Shown here one piece after another: positions 8,924-18,259 of a DNA stretch of 38,994 nt. Below the pieces are notes generated by a model, which was not told the origin of the DNA, did no database searches, and saw only the letters and a program-made list of their open reading frames with translations. Source of the DNA: Bacteroidota bacterium (GTDB lineage: Bacteria > Bacteroidota > Bacteroidia > Bacteroidales > F082); assembly GCA_002686705.1 (NCBI GenBank), contig NYYH01000084.1:1-38994 (forward strand). Reading direction: 5' to 3'. Position numbers and translations under genes: made by a program. Positions within the stretch are counted from its first letter, which is position 1. The number at the start of each line of letters is the position of its first letter.

Positions 8924-10246
8924 ATGTCAATTATTACTATCAATAAGAGTATTCTAAGGCTTGCAATTCCCAATATTGTAACCAATATCACAGTACCATT
9001 GCTTGGGCTTGTCGATCTGGCTTTAATGGGACACCTTCAGGATCCTGTTTATATTGGGGCAATTGCACTAGGTAGCATTATTTTCAATGTGATTTATTCT
9101 GGTTTTGGATTTTTACGAATGGGTAGCACTGGTCTTACTGCACAGGCGTGGGGAGCAAAGTTAAAAGATGAGACATCCCTGGTTCTGATTCGATCCTTGT
9201 TAGTTGCAATGTGTCTGGCAGCAATTGTTATTCTTTTCCAATATCCAATTCAATGGGTATCGTTCAAGATTCTCGATGGAAGTGAAGCAGTTAGAGATTT
9301 GGCAAGGGATTATTTTTATATCAGAATCTGGGCAGCACCCGCTACACTTGGATTATATGCATTCTTTGGATGGTTCTTGGGTGTCCAGAATGCCAAAGTA
9401 CCAATGATTATTGCTTTGGTTATTAATCTGGTAAACATATTACTGAACTTTGTTTTTGTACTTGGTTTTGGGATGACCTCTGATGGAGTTGCACTGGCAA
9501 CAGTTATAGCTCAATATTCAGGATTGTTAATTGCTATTTATTTCCTGTTTGCAAAGTACCGACCATATGTGAAAAGATATACAATGCACTTGATTATGAG
9601 ATCGGATGAGATAATCAGGTTCTTTAAAGTTAATTCAGACATCTTTATTCGTACGGTGCTACTATTGCTTACGCTGGCATTTTTTACAAACATGTCAGCC
9701 AAACATGGCAATGATATTCTTGCAGTCAATACATTGCTTTTTCAATTCTTCTTTATATTCTCATATTTTGCCGATGGGTTTGCCTTTGCAGGAGAAGCTC
9801 TAACAGGAAAAGCTATTGGAGCAGGTGATAGAAGACTGCTTAATAGAATGGTAAGAAATCTATTCTACTGGGGAGCTGGAGCAGCAATATTGGCAAGTTT
9901 TGTTTATGCAATAGGTCTTGAACCACTAATGAAAATTATGACCAGCAATTCTCTGCTACTTGAAATGTCAATGAACTACTCTATCTGGGTTGTGATAATA
10001 CCATTAACCAGCAGTGCTGCTTTTATATGGGATGGAATTTTTATAGGAGTAACCGCAGCAAAGGATATGCGTAATGCTATGATTATATCATCATTGGTAA
10101 TTTTCTTACCAGCATACTATCTTACCGCAAACCTTTGGGGTAATGATGCGCTATGGTTCGCATTGAATTTGTTTATGATGGCACGTGGAGTATTGATGTG
10201 GTTGATGTGGAAAAGGATGAAGATCAAGAGTGTCTCATTTAAATAA
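8924..10246 (+). CDS. MATE family efflux transporter (DinF/NorM-like)
   Basis: This 440-residue inner-membrane protein with about twelve hydrophobic helices belongs to the multidrug and toxic compound extrusion family, which exports cationic compounds in exchange for Na+ or H+. The N terminus reads NKSILRLAIPNIVTNITVPL, then GLVDLALMGHL, and later GSTGLTAQAWGAK, all typical of the DinF branch. The second half repeats the fold (FADGFAFAGEALTGKAIGAG). A frame extends three codons upstream to a TTG at 8915, but the ATG at 8924 gives the normal N terminus. The substrate cannot be told from sequence. It ends 23 bp from the convergent sucB gene, with no obvious terminator in the gap. Confidence 0.88.
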   Translation: MSIITINKSILRLAIPNIVTNITVPLLGLVDLALMGHLQDPVYIGAIALGSIIFNVIYSGFGFLRMGSTGLTAQAWGAKLKDETSLVLIRSLLVAMCLAAIVILFQYPIQWVSFKILDGSEAVRDLARDYFYIRIWAAPATLGLYAFFGWFLGVQNAKVPMIIALVINLVNILLNFVFVLGFGMTSDGVALATVIAQYSGLLIAIYFLFAKYRPYVKRYTMHLIMRSDEIIRFFKVNSDIFIRTVLLLLTLAFFTNMSAKHGNDILAVNTLLFQFFFIFSYFADGFAFAGEALTGKAIGAGDRRLLNRMVRNLFYWGAGAAILASFVYAIGLEPLMKIMTSNSLLLEMSMNYSIWVVIIPLTSSAAFIWDGIFIGVTAAKDMRNAMIISSLVIFLPAYYLTANLWGNDALWFALNLFMMARGVLMWLMWKRMKIKSVSFK

Positions 10247-10269
10247 CGAACAACAGGATAGCCGCATAT

Positions 10270-11526
10270 TTAAATCCCAAGTAGCACTTCAATTGGATCT
10301 TTTGAGCCAAACAGCATACTTTCCGGGTTTTCTAACATTTCCTTAACCTTTACTAGAAATCCTACTGATTCACGACCATCTATTATTCTGTGGTCATAAG
10401 ACATTGCAAGGTACATCATAGGGTGAATTTCTACTTTACCGTTAACTGCAATTGGTTTTTCAATAATATTATGCATTCCAAGAATTGCACTCTGAGGAGG
10501 ATTTAATATAGGTGTTGATAACATCGAACCAAACACACCTCCATTAGTTATTGTAAATGTTCCTCCCTGCATTTCATCTAGGGTAAGTTTGTTATCGTGT
10601 GCCTTAGTAGCCAGACTTTTGATCTCTTTTTCTATTTGAGCCAGGTTCATGATTTCAGCATTGCGAAGAACTGGAACAACAAGTCCTTTAGGAGCGCTTA
10701 TAGCAATGCTCACATCAACATAATCAAAGTTAATAATCTCATCTCCATCAATTTGTGAGTTTATCTGAGGAAATGATGCCATAGCCTCAGTAACTGCCTT
10801 AGTGAAGAACGACATGAAACCAAGATTAACATCATGTTGTATACTAAACGATTCCTTGTATTTCTTGCGAATTGACATAATAGCGGTCATGTTTACTTCA
10901 TTGAATGTTGTGAGCATCGCCGTTTCACTTTTTACAGCTACTAGTCTTTGCGAGAGCTTCTTCCTCAACATACTTATTTTGGTGCGTTTGGTTTCACGAC
11001 TTCCGCTCCATAGTGTTGAAGTTGATCTGTAACTACCAATCTTACTTTGACCACCTTTCTTAATAAAATGTTCAATATCTTTTTTACCAACGCGATGATG
11101 CGTCATAAATTCATTTATATCACTTTCACTAATTTTATTTGAATCCATCATTTTGCGGGCTAAAGGAGAAATATTAAGTTTGTTTACTGTTTGAGTTTCT
11201 TCTTTAGAAGTAATTTTCTTAGGTTCAGATGAACCCTTTTCCTTTCTAGGATCAACTACTTTAGGAACTTTTTCTGTAGACTTGCCTTTAACAGAAGTGT
11301 CTATTTCTGCTACCACTGAATTAACTTGGATGGTTTCACCTTCTTCAACTTTAATGGATATCTTACCTGATGCACCTGATGCAATACTAAGTGTAGCCTT
11401 ATCAGAATCTATCTCTACTACATCCTGATTTTCATCAACTTGGTCACCATTGGCTACTAACCATGCTGCAATTTGTACTTCAGTTATTGATTCTCCTGGA
11501 CTTGGAACTTTTATCTCAACATTCAT
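10270..11526 (-). CDS. sucB: 2-oxoglutarate dehydrogenase E2, dihydrolipoyllysine succinyltransferase
   Basis: SucB is the core of the 2-oxoglutarate dehydrogenase complex of the TCA cycle and moves the succinyl group from lipoamide to CoA. The 418-residue protein has three parts in order. An N-terminal lipoyl domain carries the lipoylated Lys43 in [10 protein letters not shown] peripheral subunit-binding domain spans about 116-155 ([13 protein letters not shown]). The C-terminal acyltransferase domain ends with the active-site motif [16 protein letters not shown] (His379, Asp383). Flexible Lys/Ser/Glu-rich linkers join the parts. A single lipoyl domain and the DHRIIDGRE form fit SucB rather than a pyruvate E2. 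It lies 45 bp downstream of sucA on the same strand. The E3 subunit (lpd) is not in the window. Confidence 0.93.
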   Translation of the reverse strand: MNVEIKVPSPGESITEVQIAAWLVANGDQVDENQDVVEIDSDKATLSIASGASGKISIKVEEGETIQVNSVVAEIDTSVKGKSTEKVPKVVDPRKEKGSSEPKKITSKEETQTVNKLNISPLARKMMDSNKISESDINEFMTHHRVGKKDIEHFIKKGGQSKIGSYRSTSTLWSGSRETKRTKISMLRKKLSQRLVAVKSETAMLTTFNEVNMTAIMSIRKKYKESFSIQHDVNLGFMSFFTKAVTEAMASFPQINSQIDGDEIINFDYVDVSIAISAPKGLVVPVLRNAEIMNLAQIEKEIKSLATKAHDNKLTLDEMQGGTFTITNGGVFGSMLSTPILNPPQSAILGMHNIIEKPIAVNGKVEIHPMMYLAMSYDHRIIDGRESVGFLVKVKEMLENPESMLFGSKDPIEVLLGI

Positions 11527-11571
11527 AGTTGTATTTTTAGAATAACTGTAATTTTGGCCTTAAACTTATAG

Positions 11572-14424
11572 TCATTTTAATGGTTTTTTCCCTGAGTGTA
11601 ACTTGCTGTCAATATTCTTAATATTATGCTCTTGTAATTCTTTTTCAAAGGATTTCCATTTATTTCCAATGCATACCATTTTGCATTCATCATTTAAATA
11701 TGGACAATCGCACAATTCAAATACTTTGTCAATTATTTTTTGTTGCCTTATGATATGGAATTTGTTTGATCCTGTGGCTGGGCTACCACTGGCAGGTCTT
11801 GAAATCACTTTAATCTTGATATCATCCGCAAGTATATTATAAATGAATTCCCAGGCACCCATATTTGCTGGTTCTTCTTGAGCCCAAATAAATGTCTTGG
11901 TGTTTTTATATCTTTTCAGTATTTTCAGTAACTGATTTTTTGGAAAAGGATATAGTTGCTCTATGCGTATGATTGCTATATTGCCTGATTTTTGCTTTTT
12001 ATTTTCCTCAAGCATCTCATAGTAGATCTTCCCTGTGCATAGAACAACTTTGTCTACTTTTTCAGGGTGCACAGTAGTATCATCAATAATTTCCTTGAAA
12101 CCACCACTGGTAAAATCTTTTATTGATGAAATACATTCATGATGGCGCAATAAACTTTTCGGAGTGAAAATAATAAGAGGTTTCCTGAAGGATCTGTATA
12201 ATTGCCGGCGTAGTACATGAAAAAAATTTGCTGGCGTGGTGCAATTCGCAACCTGAATATTATTATCAGCACATAGTAATAAATATCTCTCCATACGCGC
12301 ACTTGAATGTTCAGGACCTTGTCCCTCATACCCATGGGGCAAAAGAACAACAAGATCATTCATTACATTCCATTTATCTTCTGCGCTGCTTATAAATTGA
12401 TCGAAAATCACTTGTGCTGCATTTGCAAAATCGCCAAACTGAGCCTCCCAAATTGTAAGTTTTTGAGGCGATGCTAAAGAGTACCCATATTCAAAACCAA
12501 GAACACCGTATTCTGATAAATTAGAATTATAAATTTCAAAAGGAGCCTGGTTGGGATTTATATGCTGTAAAGGAATATATTTCTCTTCCGAATCTTCTAT
12601 TCTTAGCACCGCGTGGCGATGAGAAAAAGTCCCTCTCTCCACATCCTGACCGCTCAGCCGAACAGGAATTCCAGCATTAACCAAACTCCCATAAGCTAAT
12701 AATTCGCCCATTGCCCAATCAAACTTTCCTCCATCTTCAAGCATTTTTTTTCTTTGTTGTTGTAATCTGATACTTTTACGAAAGAAATTTTTATCGCTTG
12801 GAAGCTTTGTTAAATTGGTTACAATTTGAATTAACACTTTTGATGTTATGGATGTATCGGGCGAAGATAAAAAGTCAATATCAGTTGCTCTGTCAATACC
12901 TTTCCAAGTATCTTCCAAGAAGCTGTGAATTGTAACTTTGTTATGTGTTTTTCCTTCTTTATAGTTCTTTTCAAGTTTAGCATTAAAGACCGATTCTTCC
13001 TGTTTACATATTTCTTCGGTTATAATACCTTGATTGATAAGTTCCTTTTTATATAATTGATAAGGATTGGGATGTTTCTCGATGGCTTTGTATAGAAAGG
13101 GTTGTGTAAACCTGGGCTCATCTCCTTCATTATGTCCATATCTTCGATAACATAGTATATCAATAAATACATCTTTTTTGAATTTGTTTCGAAACTCCAT
13201 TGCGATTTGAATACAGTAAACCAATGCTTCTGGATCATCGCCATTAACATGAAAAACAGGTGATAAAGTAGTTTTTGCCACATCGGTACAGTAGGTACTT
13301 GATCTGGCATCTAAATAGTCCGTTGTAAATCCTAGTTGATTATTAATCACAAGATGTATCGTTCCTCCCGTTTTATAGCCTTTCAAATCCTGCATTTGAA
13401 TAACCTCATACACAACGCCCTGTCCTGCAATTGATGCGTCTCCATGAATTAATATTGGTGCAATAAGATTAGAATCACCATTATATATCTCATCTATCTT
13501 TGCGCGTGTTATTCCCTCAACAACCGGATCAACAGCTTCAAGATGTGATGGATTAGGAGTTAGAGTAAACTTTATTTTTTTACCAGTACTGCTATTTCTA
13601 GTAACTGTATAACCAAGGTGATATTTTACATCGCCCAATAATCCTTCGTCGTCATATTCCACACCCTCAAATTCTGAGAAAACATCTTTAAATGGCTTCC
13701 TCAGTATGTTTACCAATACATTTAACCTGCCGCGGTGTGGCATTCCTATAATAAATTCTTTTATGCCTAGTTCTGTACCTTTAACCATAACAGCGTCGAG
13801 GGCTGGTATCAGAGCCTCAGCACCTTCGAGAGAGAATCGTTTTTGGCCTGGAAATTTTTTTTGAAGAAATGATTCGAACATAACTGAACGACGAAGCTTG
13901 TCAAGAATGTAAAGTTTCTCATACTCCGAATAAACAGGGCTGTTTTCTGTGCTCTCAAAATGGTTTTGGAGCCAGTTTACAATATTTAAGTCTCTGATGA
14001 ACAAATATTCAACACCAATTGATCTGCAATAAGTCTTTTCCAAAAATGAGATTATATCCTTTAATTTTGCTGAACCTATCCCCACTTTATGTCCGGCCTC
14101 AAACGTTCTCTCCAGGTCTTGTGCGGTTAGGTCGTAATTAGAAATATTAAGATCGGGTTTATAGTTTCTTCTTTTCCTTACAGGGTTGGTTTTAGTGAAT
14201 AGATGGCCTCGCCTCCGATAATCATTTATCAAATTAATTACTTTAAATTCATCTGAATTAATGCTATTTGATTGACCTGGAGAATAGCTTTTTAGACCAA
14301 AGTCCATACCTTCAAAAAAGCTTCGCCACCCTTCGTCAATTTCATGAGGAGCTTCTTTAAATTTTTTATAAAGTTCTTCAATTACGCTCGGGTCTGAATT
14401 ATTTATAAAGCTATATATGTCCAT
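11572..14424 (-). CDS. sucA: 2-oxoglutarate dehydrogenase E1 component
   Basis: This thiamine-diphosphate enzyme decarboxylates 2-oxoglutarate and loads succinyl onto SucB. At 950 residues it has the normal full length. The N-terminal region includes the EGWRSFFEGMD segment (31-41) that contacts E2. The catalytic part shows GMPHRGRLNVL (227-237), HLEAVDPVVEG (294-304) and the ThDP/Mg motif HGDASIAGQGVVYE (from 327). The pyrimidine-binding half has GQDVERGTFSHRHAV and the later HGYEGQGPEHSSAR motif. All expected catalytic motifs are present. It is the first gene of sucA-sucB, and a well-formed promoter lies about 115 bp upstream. It is notable that the alternative ferredoxin-linked enzyme KorAB is encoded less than 1 kb away on the other strand. 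Confidence 0.96.
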   Translation of the reverse strand: MDIYSFINNSDPSVIEELYKKFKEAPHEIDEGWRSFFEGMDFGLKSYSPGQSNSINSDEFKVINLINDYRRRGHLFTKTNPVRKRRNYKPDLNISNYDLTAQDLERTFEAGHKVGIGSAKLKDIISFLEKTYCRSIGVEYLFIRDLNIVNWLQNHFESTENSPVYSEYEKLYILDKLRRSVMFESFLQKKFPGQKRFSLEGAEALIPALDAVMVKGTELGIKEFIIGMPHRGRLNVLVNILRKPFKDVFSEFEGVEYDDEGLLGDVKYHLGYTVTRNSSTGKKIKFTLTPNPSHLEAVDPVVEGITRAKIDEIYNGDSNLIAPILIHGDASIAGQGVVYEVIQMQDLKGYKTGGTIHLVINNQLGFTTDYLDARSSTYCTDVAKTTLSPVFHVNGDDPEALVYCIQIAMEFRNKFKKDVFIDILCYRRYGHNEGDEPRFTQPFLYKAIEKHPNPYQLYKKELINQGIITEEICKQEESVFNAKLEKNYKEGKTHNKVTIHSFLEDTWKGIDRATDIDFLSSPDTSITSKVLIQIVTNLTKLPSDKNFFRKSIRLQQQRKKMLEDGGKFDWAMGELLAYGSLVNAGIPVRLSGQDVERGTFSHRHAVLRIEDSEEKYIPLQHINPNQAPFEIYNSNLSEYGVLGFEYGYSLASPQKLTIWEAQFGDFANAAQVIFDQFISSAEDKWNVMNDLVVLLPHGYEGQGPEHSSARMERYLLLCADNNIQVANCTTPANFFHVLRRQLYRSFRKPLIIFTPKSLLRHHECISSIKDFTSGGFKEIIDDTTVHPEKVDKVVLCTGKIYYEMLEENKKQKSGNIAIIRIEQLYPFPKNQLLKILKRYKNTKTFIWAQEEPANMGAWEFIYNILADDIKIKVISRPASGSPATGSNKFHIIRQQKIIDKVFELCDCPYLNDECKMVCIGNKWKSFEKELQEHNIKNIDSKLHSGKKPLK

Positions 14425-14540
14425 TATTTTAGATTAATGGTAAACCCCAATCAATGATTTATTTGAATTAAAGTTTTGTAATAATTTCAAAGTTATGATT
14501 TCTATTGAAGGCCAAGTTAATTCAGAATGATTATAAATAA

Positions 14541-14568
14541 CAAAAGTAGGTAAAAAAAACCCCGACAA
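14541..14568 (-). promoter_or_regulatory. Promoter of sucA-sucB
   Basis: On the minus strand the -33 TTG is at 14568-14566 and the -7 TACTTTTG at 14548-14541, separated by 17 bases. Both match the Bacteroidota sigma-ABfr consensus. The -33 box falls in the loop of the ferredoxin terminator hairpin. The predicted leader to the sucA ATG is about 110 nt. Confidence 0.55.
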
Positions 14569-14592
14569 CCATATAAGATGCCGGGTTTTTTT
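14552..14592 (-). terminator. Rho-independent terminator after the ferredoxin gene
   Basis: The minus-strand transcript forms an A-run/CCC(G) arm at 14592-14582 and a (C)GGGG/T-run arm at 14564-14552, with a loop of about 17 bases and eight terminal T residues. The same element works on the plus strand, where seven T residues follow the hairpin. It separates the ferredoxin gene from sucA. Confidence 0.75.
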
Positions 14593-14606
14593 ATGTGGTC
14601 ACTAAA

Positions 14607-14774
14607 TTATTCAGGAGAAATTGCTTCAACTGGACAAACATCAGCGCATGCCCCGCAATCGGTGCAAAGATCTGGATCAATAACATAGATATCACCTTCA
14701 GTAATTGCTTCAGTTGGACATTCATCAATACAGCTATCACAAGCAGTACAGTCATCTGAAATTTTATAAGCCAT
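14607..14774 (-). CDS. 2x[4Fe-4S] ferredoxin, 55 residues
   Basis: This small gene encodes MAYKISDDCTACDSC and onward, 55 residues ending VCPVEAISPE. Two cluster motifs are complete: CTACDSCIDECP (Cys9, 12, 15, 19) and CTDCGACADVCP (Cys37, 40, 43, 47). Each has the C-x2-C-x2-C-x3-C-P pattern of clostridial-type ferredoxins, which carry two low-potential clusters and shuttle single electrons. The frame is exactly one small ferredoxin domain with no extension. A -7 element lies about 33 bp upstream of the start and a terminator begins 15 bp after the stop, so it is probably a monocistronic gene. It is divergent from korA, whose product reduces ferredoxin, and a functional partnership is likely though inferred. 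Confidence 0.92.
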   Translation of the reverse strand: MAYKISDDCTACDSCIDECPTEAITEGDIYVIDPDLCTDCGACADVCPVEAISPE

Positions 14775-14806
14775 AATCAAATAAATTTAATATTAAAAAT
14801 AGTTTG

Positions 14807-14814
14807 CAAATATA
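14807..14814 (-). promoter_or_regulatory. -7 element (TATATTTG) for the ferredoxin gene
   Basis: On the minus strand this is TATATTTG, matching TAnnTTTG, and it ends 33 bases before the ferredoxin ATG. No good -33 TTG is visible. Confidence 0.45.
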
Positions 14815-15134
14815 TGATTTTGTTTAAAACCTAATCTTTTTCGACCCGTTTTTAATTACATATTTCTATCTTTTTTCTAATTATTTAGTTTGGATAAAAT
14901 CGGCAGAAAAAGTAGGCAGATTTTTAGTAAATTTTGATGACTTGAACCGATATTTTACAAAAGATGTCTACGTAAATTAAAAATTATAATACTGTCGAAT
15001 TACGAACTGTGAATAAGTAAGGGGTTAATTGATATCGTGATTTATCTAACAGGCAGTAGATCAGGCATTAAAGATATTGAGTAGATATCTTAAATTAAGC
15101 AGTTATTTTTGGTAAAAAAATCACAGATTATAAG

Positions 15135-15163
15135 TTGAACGAGTATAAATAAAGTTACTTTTG
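15135..15163 (+). promoter_or_regulatory. Promoter of korA-korB
   Basis: The -33 TTG at 15135-15137 and the -7 TACTTTTG at 15156-15163 are separated by 18 bases, a good match to the Bacteroidota consensus. The predicted transcript starts about 20 bases before the korA ATG. The -7 octamer is identical to those of sucA and the DUF2795 gene. Confidence 0.62.
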
Positions 15164-15189
15164 ACCATTATTTTAAACTTAATGCACAG

Positions 15190-17037
15190 ATGGCATCAAA
15201 GAAAAATAAAGTCGTCGAGTTAGACCATGCTGTTATACGATTTGCAGGTGATTCTGGAGATGGAATGCAACTAACTGGAAGCTTATTTTCCGATTCAACA
15301 GCATTTGCTGGGAATGATTTTGCAACTTTTCCTGATTATCCTGCAGAAATTCGGGCTCCACAAGGTACAGTTGCTGGAGTATCTGGTTTTCAGATTCATT
15401 TTGGGCATACTGATATTCACACTTCAGGTGATTTAGCAGATGTTCTTATTGCAATGAATCCGGCTTCTCTTAAAGCCAATATGCGTTGGATTACCAATGA
15501 AGCAATTATCATAGTTGATTCTGATGCTTTTATCGAAAAAAATATTGCAAAAGCTGGTTATATCACAAATCCTCTAACTGATGACTCATTATCCGGGCAT
15601 TTAATTATACAGGCTCCACTTACTACATTAACTCGTGAAGCCGTTAAAGACCTTAACCTGGATAATAAAACCGCACAAAAATCAAAGAATATGTTTGCCC
15701 TTGGGATTGTGTTTTACATGTTTAACAGAGATTACAAAAAAACATATTCTTTCTTTGAATCAAAGTTTGCAACTAATCCGTTAATAATTGAGGCTAATAA
15801 ATTAGTCTTGGAAAGTGGTTATAATTTTGGTGACACCATTGAGGCTTTTGCTAATACTTATAAAGTTGAACCTGCTCTTCTTGATAAAGGTAAATATCGG
15901 AACGTAACTGGTAACTTAGCAACTGCATGGGGATTTTTAGCTGCATCAGAGAGATCTGACTGTAACATATTCCTTGGATCATATCCAATAACGCCTGCTT
16001 CTGAAATATTACAGGAGATATCGAAACACAAAGAGTTTAATGCAATTTCATTTCAAGCAGAAGATGAGATTGCTGGAATTGTTTCAACCATTGGTGCTAG
16101 CTTTACAGGGGCTTTAGCGATAACTACCACATCCGGACCTGGTCTTTCACTTAAAAGCGAGGCCATTGGGCTGGCAGTTATGACCGAACTACCAATTGTA
16201 ATTGTTGATGTTCAGCGCGGTGGACCATCTACTGGGCTACCAACAAAATCTGAACAAAGTGACTTAATGCAGGCATTATATGGTCGCAATGGTGAAGCTC
16301 CTGTGATAATTCTGGCTGCATCAAGTGCATCTGATTGTTTTTACTCAGCCTTTAATGCTTCAAAGTTGGCCCTTGAGCACATGACGCCAGTTATTCTTCT
16401 TACTGATGGATCAATAGCAAATGGTTCTGAAGTATTTAAAATACCAAAGGTTAAGGATCTTCCAGAAATTAAGCCTCCTATAGTTGAGGCGAATGACAAA
16501 ACTTATAAACCATACGCAAGAGATGATGAGAAGCTTAGTAGAAGGTGGGCTTTGCCTGGTACTGAAGGACTAAGACATAGAATTGGTGGCTTAGAAAAGG
16601 AGGATATTACAGGAAATGTTTCGATGGATCCTCTTAATCACGAACGTATGAGTATCCTTAGAGAGGATAAAGTGAAGCGAGTTGCAAATTATATACCTGA
16701 ACAGGAAGTGTTTGGTGCTGAAGAATCAGATCTTCTCGTTGTAAGCTGGGGTGGTACCTATGGAGTTATGCTTACAGCTATTGATCAGCTAATTAATGAA
16801 GGCAAATCTGTTTCCCTGGCACATTTTAAATACATCTTTCCACTACCAAAGAATACAAAAGATATATTTTCAAGATATAAGAAGATAGTTGTTTGTGAGA
16901 TTAATATGGGACAATTTGTTAATTATTTGCGCATTCAGTTCCCTGAATTTTCATTCCAAAAATATAATAAAATTCAAGGACTACCCTTTATGGTAACTGA
17001 AGTTGTAGACAAGGTCAATGAACTTCTAAAAGACTAA
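15190..17037 (+). CDS. korA: 2-oxoglutarate:ferredoxin oxidoreductase, fused gamma-alpha subunit
   Basis: KorA with KorB converts 2-oxoglutarate and CoA to succinyl-CoA with reduction of ferredoxin; the reaction is reversible and oxygen-sensitive in many organisms. The 615-residue protein is the fused type. An N-terminal gamma domain (about 10-200) opens with RFAGDSGDGMQLTG (17-30), followed by the alpha pyrimidine-binding domain from about 245 with GSYPITPASE (263-272) and QAEDEIAGI. A C-terminal transketolase-C-like domain is near 510-610 (VVSWGGTYGVMLTAI). This gamma-alpha fusion is the common Bacteroidota and archaeal-type arrangement. Related enzymes act on other 2-oxo acids, so the exact substrate is a family-based call. 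korB starts 4 bp after its stop. Confidence 0.88.
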   Translation: MASKKNKVVELDHAVIRFAGDSGDGMQLTGSLFSDSTAFAGNDFATFPDYPAEIRAPQGTVAGVSGFQIHFGHTDIHTSGDLADVLIAMNPASLKANMRWITNEAIIIVDSDAFIEKNIAKAGYITNPLTDDSLSGHLIIQAPLTTLTREAVKDLNLDNKTAQKSKNMFALGIVFYMFNRDYKKTYSFFESKFATNPLIIEANKLVLESGYNFGDTIEAFANTYKVEPALLDKGKYRNVTGNLATAWGFLAASERSDCNIFLGSYPITPASEILQEISKHKEFNAISFQAEDEIAGIVSTIGASFTGALAITTTSGPGLSLKSEAIGLAVMTELPIVIVDVQRGGPSTGLPTKSEQSDLMQALYGRNGEAPVIILAASSASDCFYSAFNASKLALEHMTPVILLTDGSIANGSEVFKIPKVKDLPEIKPPIVEANDKTYKPYARDDEKLSRRWALPGTEGLRHRIGGLEKEDITGNVSMDPLNHERMSILREDKVKRVANYIPEQEVFGAEESDLLVVSWGGTYGVMLTAIDQLINEGKSVSLAHFKYIFPLPKNTKDIFSRYKKIVVCEINMGQFVNYLRIQFPEFSFQKYNKIQGLPFMVTEVVDKVNELLKD

Positions 17038-17041
17038 GTTA

Positions 17042-18073
17042 ATGAATGATATAGTAGAAACAAAAGACAGCATACTTACAAAAAAAGATTTTGAAAGTGA
17101 CCAGATGGTGAAATGGTGTCCGGGTTGTGGCGATCATGCCATACTTCGTGCTGTCGAGAATGTTTTTCCTGAACTTGGAATACCGAAAGAAGATTTCGTA
17201 GTTGTTTCAGGAATTGGCTGTTCATCTCGGTTTCCATACTATATGAATACTTATGGTATACATGGAATTCATGGTAGAGCTGCCGCATTGGCTACAGGTA
17301 TTAAACTAACAAATCCTAAGTTGAGTGTTTGGATGATTTCTGGAGATGGAGATTCAATGGCAATCGGTGGTAATCATTTTATTCACATTGCCCGGCGTAA
17401 TCCTGATATTAATTATTTAATGTTTAATAATAAGATCTACGGACTTACAAAAGGACAGTATTCACCCACAACTCCAATGGGATCAAAAACAAAAACGTCA
17501 CCACAGGGCACATTTGAACATCCCTTCAATCCTGGAGAACTAGTAATTGGTGCACAGGGTAAGTTTTTTGCCAGAGTACCTGACACAAACCTTAAACTGA
17601 TGTCTAAAATTTTTAAGGAAGCGGCTAAATTTAAAGGCACTTCAATTGTTGAAATTCTTGAAAATTGTGTCATTTTCCAAAATAAGATCCACTCACTGAT
17701 AACAAGTAAAGAGACTAAAGAAGATAATCAACTCATACTTGAAGCGGGGGAACCAATGCTCTATGGAAAAGATAATCAAAAAGGTATAGTATTAGATCGT
17801 ACAAAACTAAAGGCAGTTGATCTTGGAAAAGATGGAATTACTATTGACGATATTCTGATTCATGATCCTTATACTACTGAAACAGGTATCCATATGATGC
17901 TTGCAAGTATGTCACCACCTGAACTACCTACCGCAATAGGTGTAATTAGGGCTGTAAAAGCTGAAACCCTTGAAGAAAAGGTTTGGAAGTCAGTTGAGCA
18001 TGCAAAAGAAACATCACCTTGGAGTTCTGTTGATGAACTACTAAATAGTGGAAATACATGGGTGATTAAATAG
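17042..18073 (+). CDS. korB: 2-oxoglutarate:ferredoxin oxidoreductase, beta subunit
   Basis: The beta subunit binds thiamine diphosphate and the enzyme's own [4Fe-4S] cluster. The 343-residue protein has WCPGCGDHAIL with Cys26-x2-Cys29, a third ligand at Cys60 (GIGCSSR), and a probable fourth in the ILENCVIF segment near residue 208. The ThDP motif GDGDSMAIGGNHF starts at residue 101 and closes with MFNNKIYGLTKGQ near 127-138. GIHGRAAALATG lies before it, as in other 2-oxoacid ferredoxin oxidoreductases. The length is normal. The 4-bp gap to korA implies co-translation. About 185 bp without a gene follow. Confidence 0.9.
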   Translation: MNDIVETKDSILTKKDFESDQMVKWCPGCGDHAILRAVENVFPELGIPKEDFVVVSGIGCSSRFPYYMNTYGIHGIHGRAAALATGIKLTNPKLSVWMISGDGDSMAIGGNHFIHIARRNPDINYLMFNNKIYGLTKGQYSPTTPMGSKTKTSPQGTFEHPFNPGELVIGAQGKFFARVPDTNLKLMSKIFKEAAKFKGTSIVEILENCVIFQNKIHSLITSKETKEDNQLILEAGEPMLYGKDNQKGIVLDRTKLKAVDLGKDGITIDDILIHDPYTTETGIHMMLASMSPPELPTAIGVIRAVKAETLEEKVWKSVEHAKETSPWSSVDELLNSGNTWVIK

Positions 18074-18227
18074 ATTATTGCAAATTTTCATTTCATTTAT
18101 ATATGTCATTATTAGACAAATTATGGATATTATAATTTGATGTAATTGTTTTGTACTGGTCGGTAGTTGAATGATGTTTTTATAATATTTTCGAAAAATT
18201 AACTAGAATCGAATAAATAATAATTGT

Positions 18228-18235
18228 TAATTTTG
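18228..18235 (+). promoter_or_regulatory. -7 element (TAATTTTG) before the lipoprotein gene
   Basis: TAATTTTG matches TAnnTTTG and lies 24 bases before the ATG at 18260. No well-spaced -33 TTG is seen. Confidence 0.4.
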
Positions 18236-18259
18236 ATCGTTTGTTTCATTATGTAGAAT

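Larger units (their letters stand above)
14775..15189. other. Divergent control region between ferredoxin and korA
   Basis: These 415 AT-rich bases hold no gene. The left end has the ferredoxin -7 element (14807-14814, minus strand) and the right end the korA promoter (15135-15163, plus strand). About 300 bases between them show no strong hairpin, repeat or recognisable operator by eye. Such a long spacer could carry regulator sites, but none was identified. Confidence 0.6.

Noticed and set aside
13020..13310. 96-codon minus-strand frame inside sucA
   Set aside because: Same strand but other frame inside the catalytic region of a full-length sucA, with no independent start signal.
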